From NCBI GenBank assembly GCA_025450405.1, contig JANWHL010000294.1, positions 1 through 23,673 of the forward strand: a stretch of 23,673 nucleotides of DNA, in the 5' to 3' direction. This document shows, piece after piece, positions 15,555 to 23,264 of the stretch (position 1 is the first letter of the stretch; every line of letters begins with the position of its first letter). Made by a program: the position numbers and the translations under genes. The stretch is from Ktedonobacterales bacterium. Lineage in GTDB: Bacteria > Chloroflexota > Ktedonobacteria > Ktedonobacterales > JADMIN01. Under the pieces are notes generated by a model. That model searched no databases, was not told the DNA's origin, and saw only the letters and a program-made list of their open reading frames with translations.

Positions 15555-16895
15555 ATGCAGCCCGCTCATCCTCACCTCTGGCCAATCACCGCCGACGTGG
15601 ACCTCTCCGGGCGCCTCACCATCGCCGGCCTCGACCTCGCCGAGTTGGCGCGCGAATACGGCACACCACTCTACGTCTTCGACGAGGCTACCATACGTGA
15701 GCGCTGCCAGACCTACCGCGCCGCGTTCTCCGCGCACTATATGCCCACCACCGTTGCCTACGCCGCCAAAGCCTACCTTTCACCCACCCTTTGCGCTATC
15801 CTCCGCGAGGAAGGTTTGGAGCTCGACGCCGTATCGGCTGGCGAGATCGCCATCGCCCAGGCCGGCGGCTTTCCTCCTTCGGCCATCCACCTGCACGGCA
15901 ACTTCAAGCCGGAGTCCGAGCTCCGCGCCGCCGTCGCCGCGGGCGTTGGCCGCATGGTGGTGGATAGCCTCGACGAACTCACCATTCTTGAAACTATCGC
16001 CCGCGATCTCGGCACGCGCCAGGCCATCTGGCTCCGCCTCTGTCCCGATGTCGCGACCGACACACACCCCCACGACCAGACGGGACACGCCGACTCCAAG
16101 TTCGGCCTGGACGTCGCGAGCGGCGCCGCCGACGCCGCGATTCAGCGCGCCGTCGCCTCCCCGCACCTCGACCTCACTGGCATCCATGCCCATGCCGGCT
16201 CCCAGCTCTTCGACCCCGCCCCCGCTGCCGCGGTCACCACCTTCCTCGTGGAGATCGCCGCGCGAACCCGAGACCGCGAAGGCATCACACTCCGCGAGCT
16301 CAGCCCAGGTGGGGGCTGGGGCGTCGCCTATCATCCCGGTCAGGAGGATCCCCCCGTCGGTGGCTACGCGAATGCCGTCGTATCGGCCCTGCGCGTTGGA
16401 CTGGACCGTTATCGCCTCGCCCCACCGGGCTTGTTCGTCGAGCCAGGCCGCGGCATCATCGCCCGCGCCGGCGTCGCGCTCTACACCGCCGGACCACGCA
16501 AAACTGTTCCCGGTGGCCGCACCTTCCTCGCGGTGGATGGCGGCATGGGCGACAATATCCGCCCCGCGCTCTATGGCGCGCGCTACCATGCCGCGCTGCC
16601 CGCGCGCGTCACCGCTCCTCCCACCGGCCCCGTCAGCATCGTCGGGCGCTATTGTGAGTCAGGCGACATGCTGGTGGAGACGGTGGCGATTCCGGATACC
16701 GCCTGGGGCGACATCGTTGCCGTGCCGGTGGCCGGCGCCTACCAGCTGCCCATGGCGAGCAACTACAACGCGGTCGGGCGCCCCGCCGTCGCGTTTGTCC
16801 GCGACGGGAGCGCCCGACTGGTGCGTCGCCGTGAGGTTGCTACTGATCTCCTTCGTATGGAGATTCCGGACACCACGGCTAGCCCTTCCGATTGA
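15555..16895 (+). CDS. lysA: Diaminopimelate decarboxylase
   Basis: PLP enzyme converting meso-diaminopimelate to L-lysine, the last step of lysine synthesis (EC 4.1.1.20), cytosolic. Fold-III decarboxylase features: VAYAAKAYLSP (68-78) with Schiff-base Lys72, DAVSAGEIAIAQ (91-102), HLHGNFKPESEL (112-123), DSKFGLD (180-186), GIHAHAGSQ (209-217), ELSPGGGWG (248-256), FVEPGRGII (294-302) phosphate site, RYCESGD (365-371) with active-site Cys367 donated across the dimer, and SNYNAVGRP (402-410). 446 aa is normal. The frame is open to 15423, but ATG 15555 is preceded by AAGGGAA and begins the family N-terminus. Its last 17 bases overlap the convergent DUF1232-like gene. No other lysine genes adjoin. 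Confidence 0.94.
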   Translation: MQPAHPHLWPITADVDLSGRLTIAGLDLAELAREYGTPLYVFDEATIRERCQTYRAAFSAHYMPTTVAYAAKAYLSPTLCAILREEGLELDAVSAGEIAIAQAGGFPPSAIHLHGNFKPESELRAAVAAGVGRMVVDSLDELTILETIARDLGTRQAIWLRLCPDVATDTHPHDQTGHADSKFGLDVASGAADAAIQRAVASPHLDLTGIHAHAGSQLFDPAPAAAVTTFLVEIAARTRDREGITLRELSPGGGWGVAYHPGQEDPPVGGYANAVVSALRVGLDRYRLAPPGLFVEPGRGIIARAGVALYTAGPRKTVPGGRTFLAVDGGMGDNIRPALYGARYHAALPARVTAPPTGPVSIVGRYCESGDMLVETVAIPDTAWGDIVAVPVAGAYQLPMASNYNAVGRPAVAFVRDGSARLVRRREVATDLLRMEIPDTTASPSD

Positions 16896-17250
16896 AGATC
16901 TCGCGATAGTGCTCGGCCACGATCTCGGCCGGGAAGAGTCGCAGCAGGTTATACGCGACCACCCCGAACACCGCCCAATCCACGACCGCGTCCACGCCCA
17001 GCTCGCCAATCCCAAAGACCTGCCCAACGACCGGCAGGATGTTGGTCGCGACCTCTGAGACGCCCTCAACCCCCAACACCGCCGCGATCAACAAGCCCAG
17101 CACCGCCACGAAGACGATCTTTCTGCCCGGGTGGACACGCGGATCAGCCAGCAGCGCCAGCGCCAGCCCCATGGTCTTGAATAGGTGAAGCACCATGCTC
17201 ACCGGGTTGGGTGGGTTAAAGCCCGAGGGCTTCCGCGCGTCATCCGACAT
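16879..17250 (-). CDS. Small membrane protein, DUF1232/YkvA-like
   Basis: 123 aa with ALLADPRVHPGRKIVFVAVL (31-50), reminiscent of the LLRDPRVPxxxK start of DUF1232 (YkvA) proteins, followed by hydrophobic segments at about 45-62 and 88-105 and ILPVVGQVFGIGELGVDAVV between them, in the place where DUF1232 has SPIDLIPD. The match is partial, so the family call is tentative. The C-terminus LFPAEIVAEHYREIFNRKG is helical. ATG 17250 has an excellent GGAGGA seven to eight bases upstream. The stop lies inside the end of lysA (17-nt tail-to-tail overlap). Function unknown. Confidence 0.62.
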   Translation of the reverse strand: MSDDARKPSGFNPPNPVSMVLHLFKTMGLALALLADPRVHPGRKIVFVAVLGLLIAAVLGVEGVSEVATNILPVVGQVFGIGELGVDAVVDWAVFGVVAYNLLRLFPAEIVAEHYREIFNRKG

Positions 17251-17618
17251 GGTGTTCCTCCACTGGCGCGAGTCGCCCCGCGCGTCACATCAGCTAGCAA
17301 GCGTACCGATTCCGATGATTGCAGGGCACTAAGGTCGAATCGAGGTCGCCGATTCGTGCGCGTCCCTGGTGCTCCCGTGGCCCTCCGCACGAGCTACCAG
17401 CAGTGTAGCACCACTGTCTACGTCGGCCCCGTCAAGGCGCCCATCCAACGCGGCTCACAAGCACCCGCCGGGCCAATCCGCAAACCGACCGGCCATGCTC
17501 TCTCCTGGTCGCCCACACGGGTACCGCGTCAGGCGAGCGTCGTGCTGGCGAGTGCCGTGTCCGTGGACATGTCGGTGGACGTTTCCAGCGCCGCCGCGCC
17601 GGTTGAGCCCCGCCATAG

Positions 17619-17627
17619 TGGTATACT
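17619..17627 (+). promoter_or_regulatory. metB: Extended -10 promoter element for metB
   Basis: TG-G-TATACT is an extended -10 (TGnTATAAT-like) with 5 of 6 core matches. The only -35-like TTGAGC (17603-17608) is too close (13 bp), so the extended -10 would have to carry recognition. A start near 17634 leaves a leader of about 150 nt. Confidence 0.4.
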
Positions 17628-17647
17628 GGTCCGCGGGCTCGCGGGTT

Positions 17648-17657
17648 GCGAATTCGC
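17648..17657. promoter_or_regulatory. 10-bp perfect palindrome in the metB leader
   Basis: gcgaattcgc lies just downstream of the predicted metB start site, a usual place for a repressor operator. It is short and could occur by chance. Confidence 0.3.
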
Positions 17658-17736
17658 CGAATCGTCGTGGGAATCCGCGCCCTCATCCCTGGTCAACGCA
17701 CCCCTCGTCGCGCGCGTTGCCCTGGATCCTCTCACG

Positions 17737-17764
17737 CATGCCCAATTCACCATGCCCAATTCAC
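17737..17764. repeat. Exact 14-bp tandem duplication before metB
   Basis: catgcccaattcac occurs twice in direct succession, ending 20 bases before the ATG of metB. The second copy carries an in-frame ATG (17752) that would add 11 residues (MPNSHRSEDPT), but without a good SD. Its position next to the SD suggests either slippage or a leader element. Confidence 0.9.
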
Positions 17765-17784
17765 ACCGAAGTGAGGACCCCACC

Positions 17785-18978
17785 ATGGAATTCGAAACCC
17801 GTGCCATCCACGCCGGCCAGCCACCCGATCCCAGCACCGGCGCGACCATCACCCCCATCTTCCAGACCTCCACCTACACGCAGGCCGGCCTGGGCGACCA
17901 CAAGGGCTACGAATACTCTCGCACCCATAACCCTACCCGCACCGCCCTCGAAACGTGCCTCGCCTCGCTCGAAAACGCCCGCTTTGGTCTCGCGTTCGCC
18001 AGTGGCATGGCCGCCACCTCCGCCGTCCTCAGCCTGCTCAAGAGTGGCGACCACGTTGTCGCTGGCGACGACCTCTACGGCGGCACCTATCGGATCTTCG
18101 AGCGCGTCCTGCGCAATTCCGGCCTCGACTTCACCTATGTTCCCGCTGGCGATGTCGCCGCTTACGAGGCCGCTATTCGCCCCGCGACCAAATTGATCTG
18201 GCTCGAAACGCCCACGAATCCCCTGCTCAACCTCGTGGATATCGCGGCGGTTGCCACTGTCGCTGGTCGCCATCACCTCCGGCTCGCAGTGGACAACACC
18301 TTCGCGTCCCCCTATCTCCAGCAGCCCCTCACTCTCGGCGCCGACCTCGTCGTCCACAGCACCACTAAGTACATCAATGGCCACAGTGATGTCGTCGGTG
18401 GAGCCGTGCTCACCTCGGATGAAGGGTTATATGGCGACCTCAAGTTCTATCAAAACGCCGCGGGTGGTGTTCCTGGCCCATTCGATGCCTGGTTGACCCT
18501 ACGTGGTGTCAAAACGCTGGCGGTCCGCATGCGCCAGCACTGCGAGAACGCGCAGCGCGTCGCCGAGTTCCTCGAGGGCCATCCCCGCGTGCGCCACGTC
18601 TACTATCCCGGCCTCCAGAGCCACCCCGACCACGCGCTTGCCCAGCGCCAGATGCGCGGCTTCGGCGGTATGGTCTCGTTCGCGTTCGAGGGCACACGAG
18701 ACGATGTCGACACCTTTGTCCGGCGACTCCGTGTCTTCGCCCTCGCCGAGAGCCTGGGTGGAATCGAGTCGCTCTGTTGCCATCCGGTCACGATGACTCA
18801 TGGCTCCATCCCCGCCGCCGAGCGCGAGCGCCGCGGCGTCACCGATACGCTTCTGCGCCTCTCCGTCGGCATCGAGGGCATCGACGACCTGATCGCCGAC
18901 CTCGACCAGGCGCTCGCCGGCGTCGGCTCAAGCGAGACCGCGAAGCGCAAGCCGAAACGTGCCGCCCTCCACAGCTGA
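17785..18978 (+). CDS. metB: Cystathionine gamma-synthase / gamma-lyase family PLP enzyme
   Basis: Cys/Met metabolism PLP-dependent transsulfuration enzyme, 397 aa. Visible: the family N-terminus FETRAIHAGQPPDPSTGAT, YEYSRTHNPTR (43-53), FASGMAATSAV (71-81), DDLYGGTYR, ETPTNPLL (141-148), DNTFASPYLQQPL (170-182), HSTTKYINGHSDVVGG with Schiff-base Lys195, and SLGGIESL plus HGSIP near the C-terminus. Cystathionine gamma-synthase (methionine synthesis, from O-acyl-homoserine) and gamma-lyase (cysteine) cannot be told apart safely by eye. ATG 17785 follows GTGAGGA by about eight bases and matches the conserved N-terminus. The 15-residue basic tail (KRKPKRAALHS) extends past the usual end. No other Met/Cys genes adjoin. 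Confidence 0.93.
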   Translation: MEFETRAIHAGQPPDPSTGATITPIFQTSTYTQAGLGDHKGYEYSRTHNPTRTALETCLASLENARFGLAFASGMAATSAVLSLLKSGDHVVAGDDLYGGTYRIFERVLRNSGLDFTYVPAGDVAAYEAAIRPATKLIWLETPTNPLLNLVDIAAVATVAGRHHLRLAVDNTFASPYLQQPLTLGADLVVHSTTKYINGHSDVVGGAVLTSDEGLYGDLKFYQNAAGGVPGPFDAWLTLRGVKTLAVRMRQHCENAQRVAEFLEGHPRVRHVYYPGLQSHPDHALAQRQMRGFGGMVSFAFEGTRDDVDTFVRRLRVFALAESLGGIESLCCHPVTMTHGSIPAAERERRGVTDTLLRLSVGIEGIDDLIADLDQALAGVGSSETAKRKPKRAALHS

Positions 18979-19189
18979 TTCTACGGCACCCTGGCGCGCC
19001 CAACCCTCGCGGGAGATCCGCATGTGGGCAGGGCGACGCTAATGGCCCTGGACCTTAATCGCCCGTCGCTCGTATTCGCCGGACGCGCCTGGGTCGCGGT
19101 TGGATGGCACCCGCACAACGACACCGTTGCCGCTCCTCCGCGGTGACGAGCTCATACTTGAGCGGCCACAGTCGAGCCCGATGTGTATT

Positions 19190-19226
19190 CTCAGCCCCAT
19201 CTCAGAGTCGGCTCACGCCCATCTCA
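19190..19226. repeat. Two 15-bp near-identical direct repeats, 22-bp period
   Basis: ctcagccccatctca (19190-19204) and ctcacgcccatctca (19212-19226) differ at two positions (a swapped GC). Their start-to-start distance is 22 bp, about two helical turns, a spacing used by dimeric DNA-binding proteins. They lie just beyond the stop of the 57-aa ORF. Confidence 0.55.
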
Positions 19227-19236
19227 TACACGCCAG

Positions 19237-19410
19237 TTACAATGCCTGTGCGTCGGTAATCTTGTGGTTGGCCTGGCTCGTAGGCGTGCTGCAGCGCCCA
19301 CGAGCCGAGTCGGTCGCGAGGGCGGTCTTGCTCCGGGCGGGACAGCGCCGGCGGGCCGGGCAGGACTCGTGCTGGTGGCAGACAGGCACGAGCGACCACC
19401 CGGCCTTCAT
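19237..19410 (-). CDS. Possible 57-aa Cys-containing small protein
   Basis: ATG 19410 lies 19 bases after the kinase stop, with GGAGG four bases upstream (GGAGG-CACA-ATG). The frame encodes MKAGWSLVPVCHQHESCPAR and continues to TAA at 19237; it holds four Cys (CHQHESC, RRC, GRC). About 85% of third positions are G/C, as in the real genes nearby. No family recognised. The SD and operon position favour a real small gene, the low-complexity high-GC context argues for caution. Confidence 0.35.
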   Translation of the reverse strand: MKAGWSLVPVCHQHESCPARRRCPARSKTALATDSARGRCSTPTSQANHKITDAQAL

Positions 19411-19429
19411 TGTGCCTCCGCGCATTCAC

Positions 19430-20998
19430 TCATTCCCTGTGCGCATCGCCACCGCGATCCGCCACCAGTGGCAGCGTCACCGTAAACGTGCTGCCGCTGC
19501 CCACATCGCTCTTTACCGAGATCGTGCCGCGATGCGCCTGCACGATCCACTGCGCCAACGCCAGACCAAGGCCCGTGCTGCCCTCGGCGGGGCGCTGACC
19601 ATGCGTGGCCACGGCCCGGTAAAACGGCTCAAAGATGTGCTCCTGATGCTCCGTCGCGATGCCCGCGCCCGTATCGGTCACGCTCAGCACCGCCTGACCC
19701 GCGTGGTCCCACGCCAGGTGTGGCCGCTTCACCGCCTTCACATCGACCCGCACCGTCCCGCCGCCAGGCGTATAACGCACCGCGTTGTCCAGCAGGATCA
19801 GACTGAGCTGCCGCAGGCGGTCCGCGTCGCCGCGCACCAGCACACGGTCCACCGGCTCACCCGCGCGCGCCGGCCCCACGCTGAGCGCCAGACCCCGTGC
19901 CTCGGCCACCGGGCGCACCCTGGCGGCGGCGTCCTCCGCCAACGTCACCACGTCCACAGTGCTCCAGTTCAATTGCGCCTGGTCGTGCTCGTCGCGCGCC
20001 AGCACCAACAGGTCCGTCACTAGCCGCGACATATAGTCGACTTCCGTGATGATCTCGCGCGCGTCGCTCGTCACCTCGTCGCTCGTCACCTCGCCCTCGG
20101 GTGTCCCCCCGGCCCGTCTCTGGTCCCCCGCCGCGCCAGCCGCGGAGGCTCCGGCGATTAGCTCGGCCTGCGATCGAATGAACGCCAGCGGCGTCCGCAG
20201 CTCGTGCGACGCCCCCGCCGTAAACTGGCGCTGCCGCGCGTACGACGCGCGCGCCGGGGCCAGCGCCCGCTCCGTCAGGTACACGCTCGACACGGTCGTG
20301 AGCGCCAGCACGCCCACCCCGAGCAGTGCCAGCACCCGCACCAGGTCCCGCATCTGCCGGTCCACCTGCGTTAGCGAGCTCCCCGTCTGCACCGCCCCGA
20401 CGATGACGTTGTCCACGACAACCGGCCGCGTGTAGAGCCGGAAACTGTAGGCGCCGCGTTGGACCGTCACGTAGATCTCGACTTGGCGACCGCTCAGCAC
20501 TTGCCCCGCCGCCCCCCAATCGGGCAGCCCGTACGTCGCCACGCGCGCGTCATCCTCCACAACTTCGCGGTCGGCGGCCAGCAACACAGTGAAGACGTCG
20601 GGCCGGTTGGGCGTGTAGATTCCGCCGGGCGTTTGGTCTCCCGGTGGCGGGCCGTTCTGCCCACCCCCACCAGAGCCGAAATTGAAGCCGCCGCCGTGAT
20701 TCGCCACTTGACTCAAAATGCCGTCGAGCTGGCTGACCGCCGTGTAGTCCTCATACGCGTACATGCCAGCGCTCAGCACGGTCAGGACCACCGCGGCGAC
20801 CACCAGGTTCGTCACGACCAGACGCCGGCCAAGCACGGCGAACGTCGAGCGGCTCCTGTCGGCTGGACCGCGCACGATATCGCGGACGGCCGCGCCCGCT
20901 GCCGCGAGCGAGTTTGCCGCCCGGTCCACCAGCGCCGCCACGGCCCGGCGCACCCGTCGGCGCGACCACACCTGGCGCGTCTCGCCGGCTCCGCTCAT
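19430..20998 (-). CDS. Membrane sensor histidine kinase
   Basis: 522-aa class I kinase. TM1 about 60-80, extracytoplasmic sensor 81-220, TM2 about 221-241, then without an obvious full HAMP the DHp helix QFTAGASHELRTPLAFIRSQ with phospho-acceptor His265, and a CATPase domain with N box LILLDNAVRYTP (Asn405), G1 DTGAGI (442-447), F box EHIFEPFYR and G2 GSTGLGLALA (473-482). The sensor contains a Gly/Pro-rich linker (about 102-126). The loop between the two DHp helices carries an extra 20 or so residues including a duplicated EVTSD. It overlaps the response regulator stop by the ATGA tetranucleotide, so the pair is translationally coupled. The signal is unknown; the adjacent HtrA and YceI genes suggest envelope or periplasmic stress. 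Confidence 0.95.
   Translation of the reverse strand: MSGAGETRQVWSRRRVRRAVAALVDRAANSLAAAGAAVRDIVRGPADRSRSTFAVLGRRLVVTNLVVAAVVLTVLSAGMYAYEDYTAVSQLDGILSQVANHGGGFNFGSGGGGQNGPPPGDQTPGGIYTPNRPDVFTVLLAADREVVEDDARVATYGLPDWGAAGQVLSGRQVEIYVTVQRGAYSFRLYTRPVVVDNVIVGAVQTGSSLTQVDRQMRDLVRVLALLGVGVLALTTVSSVYLTERALAPARASYARQRQFTAGASHELRTPLAFIRSQAELIAGASAAGAAGDQRRAGGTPEGEVTSDEVTSDAREIITEVDYMSRLVTDLLVLARDEHDQAQLNWSTVDVVTLAEDAAARVRPVAEARGLALSVGPARAGEPVDRVLVRGDADRLRQLSLILLDNAVRYTPGGGTVRVDVKAVKRPHLAWDHAGQAVLSVTDTGAGIATEHQEHIFEPFYRAVATHGQRPAEGSTGLGLALAQWIVQAHRGTISVKSDVGSGSTFTVTLPLVADRGGDAHRE
20063..20092. repeat. Exact 15-bp tandem duplication inside the kinase gene
   Basis: gtcgctcgtcacctc occurs twice in a row, adding one EVTSD pentapeptide (about residues 303-312) to the loop joining the DHp helices. 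Frame is preserved. Confidence 0.9.
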
Positions 20999-21702
20999 GT
21001 GCGGTCCCCCGCTTTCGGGGTGCGCAGCGCGTACCCTACCCCGCGAATCGTGTGAATCAGGCGGTCGTTTACGTTTGCCTCGAGCTTATCCCGCAAGTGG
21101 TGAATGTACGTCTCCAGCACATTGCTGCCCGCCTCCGTGCCATCGGGCCAAAGGTGGTCCATCAGCTGCGCGCGCGTCAGCACGCGGTCGGCATGCCGTG
21201 TGAGGTACTCCAGCAGCGCGTACTCGTTCGGCGTCATCGGCACCAGACGATTGCCACGATACACCTCGTGCTGGAGTTGATCCACCACCAGGTCGCCCAC
21301 ACGCAATTGCGTCGCCGCGGCGTCCGCTTCGAAGGTGCGCGGCCTGCGGACCAACGCCCGCAGGCGCGCCAGCAGCTCATCGATCGGGAACGGCTTCGTC
21401 AGATAATCGTCCGCGCCCGCGTCGAGGCCCGCCACCTTGTCCTCCGTCTGGCCCAGCGCCGTCAGCAGCAGGATCGGCGTGGCGATGCCCTCATGTCGCA
21501 GGTCGCGGCACAGCTCGATGCCGCTCCGCCCCGGCAACATCACGTCCAGGATGACCACATGGATGTCGCGCCCCTCGTCCCGCAGCTTCTCGTGCGCCGT
21601 TTCCGCGTCGTGACACACGTCCACACGATGCGCCGCCCGCTCCAGATTGCGCTGGTAGCTCCGCGCCAACCGCACATCGTCTTCCACGAGCAGGATACGC
21701 AT
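20995..21702 (-). CDS. OmpR/PhoB-family response regulator
   Basis: 235 aa. Receiver domain: acidic pair Glu7/Asp8-Asp9 in LLVEDD, phospho-acceptor Asp53 in VILDVMLPG, Thr81 in LLLTALG and Lys103 in YLTKPFP. Winged-helix DNA-binding domain from about 130 (TPNEYALLEYLTRHADRVLT, then LETYIHHLRDKLE and IHTIRGVGYAL), typical of OmpR. ATG 21702 has AGGGG about six bases upstream. Its stop overlaps the kinase ATG. It follows the HtrA gene by 167 nt, a gap that contains an 8-bp stem close to the start, so it may have its own promoter or leader control. As an OmpR-type protein it likely binds direct repeats and may control htrA and yceI. Confidence 0.95.
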   Translation of the reverse strand: MRILLVEDDVRLARSYQRNLERAAHRVDVCHDAETAHEKLRDEGRDIHVVILDVMLPGRSGIELCRDLRHEGIATPILLLTALGQTEDKVAGLDAGADDYLTKPFPIDELLARLRALVRRPRTFEADAAATQLRVGDLVVDQLQHEVYRGNRLVPMTPNEYALLEYLTRHADRVLTRAQLMDHLWPDGTEAGSNVLETYIHHLRDKLEANVNDRLIHTIRGVGYALRTPKAGDRT

Positions 21703-21718
21703 CGCTCACCCCTCCCTT

Positions 21719-21753
21719 CTCGTCGCTCCCACCACGCGCTCCACCGCGACGAG
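21719..21753 (-). promoter_or_regulatory. 8-bp stem upstream of the response regulator gene
   Basis: On the plus strand ctcgtcgc (21719-21726) and gcgacgag (21746-21753) are perfect inverted repeats around a 19-nt loop. In the minus-strand transcript this stem ends 16 bases before the ATG at 21702, directly upstream of the Shine-Dalgarno region. It could be a leader structure or an operator dyad. Confidence 0.4.
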
Positions 21754-21869
21754 GGAGCCAGGCGAGGGGGATGCGTCCTTTCTCTCCCCGGCCTCGCTCG
21801 CCACGCCGCCGGAGGCCGCGACGTCATGTCTTCCTCGAAGTCCCTCCATGAACGCATTGTGCGGCGATC

Positions 21870-23264
21870 CTACCCCTGCGCGGTAGCTGGACGCTGGCCC
21901 AATGTCACCGTCACCGTGACCTGACTCGATCCGCGCGCCACCGTGACCGTCACCCGCGTCCCCGGCGCCTGATTCGCTACCGCTCCGGCCAGGTCCGTGC
22001 TGTCCGACACCGCCGCCCCATTGACCGACACGATGACATCCCCAGTCTTCAGACCCGCGTCCCGCGCTGGGCTCCGTCCGGCGGCATCGTTCGCGAAGCC
22101 CCCGATCAGTACCCCACTCGGCGTGGCGAGCCCATCGGCCGAGGCCAACGCGGGCGTCACGTCCTGCCCCTCGATGCCGAGGAATCCATGCCCCGCGGTC
22201 GTGACATGGCCGCTCTGTATCAGTTGCTGGGCAACCGTCTTCACGTCATTCGACGGGATCGCCAGGCCAATGCTGCTCGTGCCGGCCCCGCGCCCCTGGC
22301 TCGACTCCCCAAGCGTCGGGATCCCAATCAACTGGCCCTTGAGGTTCACGAGCGCGCCGCCACTGTTCCCCGGCGCGATCGGCGCACTGGTCTGGATCAA
22401 CCCCGTCAGGATCGACGCTGGCCCATCGGGACTCTCGCTCGCGGTCCGGTTGATCGCGCTCACATCGCCGAACGTCGCCGTCTCGCGCAAACCCAGCGGA
22501 TTGCCTATCGCGACGGCGAATTCGCCCACCGTCACCGCGCTGGAATCCGTGAACGCGATCGGCGTAAGGTGGCTCGCCGAGACCTTGATCACCGCTAGGT
22601 CATCCTGTGGGTCCTCGCCGACGAGCGTCGCCGCGAGCTTCGTCCCGTTGGCGAGCGTGACGGTGTACGTGCTGAAGCCTGTCACCACATGATCGTTCGT
22701 CACAATGTAGCCGTCTGCCGTCAAGATGTCGCCCGAGCCAATGGCCTCCGAGCCAGTTCCGTAGCTCGTGATCTCTACCACCGAGGGCTCCACCGCACTC
22801 GCCACACGCTCGACCGTCTGCTGGAGCCCGGTGATGTCCGATGAGACCGCGATCGCGGGCGCCGAGCTGGCCCCAATCGCGGTCGCGCTCGTCCCCGTAG
22901 CCGACACACCCGCGAACGCGAACCGCCCGAGCCCGATCCCCAATCCCAGCGTCCCGAGCAACGCCAGGCCCACCAGCACGAAGCGCCCAAACCGGCGCGG
23001 CCGTGGCGGCCGGCCAACGCTCATCCCGCCCCCAAACACCGGAGGATATCCGGGAGGCGCGCCGGCGACCTCCGTCTCCGCGCTCTCCACCGGTGCGTAC
23101 GCATCCCGCACCCAAACATCCTCGTGCCCCGCCGCGGTCTCGCCCTCGACAGGACCCTCCGACCCGGGCGCTGGAGTCGCGTTCACACTCACATCACTGG
23201 CGGCGGTATCGTACGAATACGTGGGCCGCGCATTGGCCTCAAACGGCGTTTGACCGACAACCAT
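21870..23264 (-). CDS. htrA: HtrA/DegP-like membrane-anchored serine protease
   Basis: 464-aa envelope protease/chaperone. A 90-residue acidic, disordered cytoplasmic segment precedes one TM helix (about 94-118). The trypsin-like domain has the triad His192 (IVTNDHVVTG), Asp222 (DPQDDLAVIKV) and Ser301 (PIAPGNSGGALVN); a C-terminal PDZ domain spans about 355-455 with FLGIEG, GVLIGGF, AGLKTGDVIVSVNGAAV. It degrades or refolds damaged extracytoplasmic proteins. Only one PDZ domain is present, as in many Gram-positive and Chloroflexi HtrAs. The frame is open to 23351, but ATG 23264 has GAGGGAGA eight bases upstream; the ATG at 23330 has none. It precedes the response regulator and kinase genes on the same strand, a known pairing of HtrA with CssRS-like systems. 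Confidence 0.93.
   Translation of the reverse strand: MVVGQTPFEANARPTYSYDTAASDVSVNATPAPGSEGPVEGETAAGHEDVWVRDAYAPVESAETEVAGAPPGYPPVFGGGMSVGRPPRPRRFGRFVLVGLALLGTLGLGIGLGRFAFAGVSATGTSATAIGASSAPAIAVSSDITGLQQTVERVASAVEPSVVEITSYGTGSEAIGSGDILTADGYIVTNDHVVTGFSTYTVTLANGTKLAATLVGEDPQDDLAVIKVSASHLTPIAFTDSSAVTVGEFAVAIGNPLGLRETATFGDVSAINRTASESPDGPASILTGLIQTSAPIAPGNSGGALVNLKGQLIGIPTLGESSQGRGAGTSSIGLAIPSNDVKTVAQQLIQSGHVTTAGHGFLGIEGQDVTPALASADGLATPSGVLIGGFANDAAGRSPARDAGLKTGDVIVSVNGAAVSDSTDLAGAVANQAPGTRVTVTVARGSSQVTVTVTLGQRPATAQG

Larger units (their letters stand above)
17251..17784. other. 534-nt intergenic region upstream of cystathionine gamma-synthase
   Basis: Divergent region between the DUF1232-like gene and metB. 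The plus frame of metB is open through the whole stretch, but the translation is Ala/Pro/Ser-rich without a family match and I treat it as noncoding. It contains an extended -10 box (17619-17627), a palindrome (17648-17657), a 14-bp tandem duplication (17737-17764) and two small alternative hairpins around 17393-17417. No SAM-I riboswitch core was recognised. Confidence 0.5.
18979..19429. other. 451-nt gap between convergent metB and the histidine kinase gene
   Basis: No large gene is convincing here. The gap holds a small hairpin gctca-tact-tgagc (19150-19163), a pair of 15-bp near-repeats 22 bp apart (19190-19226) and one 57-aa minus-strand ORF with an SD directly behind the kinase gene (19237-19410). 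No U-tract terminator for either converging unit was seen. Confidence 0.5.

Noticed and set aside
17185..17784. 200-codon in-frame N-terminal extension of metB
   Set aside because: No family homology; the conserved N-terminus and SD place the start at 17785, and a promoter lies within the extension.
17634..17784. SAM riboswitch before metB
   Set aside because: No SAM-I type core recognised; only a palindrome and a tandem repeat are visible.
19100..20023. 307-aa plus-strand open frame
   Set aside because: Antisense to the histidine kinase catalytic domain and Arg/His/Pro-rich; a shadow.
21890..21960. Repeated gtcaccgtcaccgtgacc-like palindromic text
   Set aside because: It is explained by alternating Val/Thr codons (VTVTV strands) at the HtrA C-terminus.
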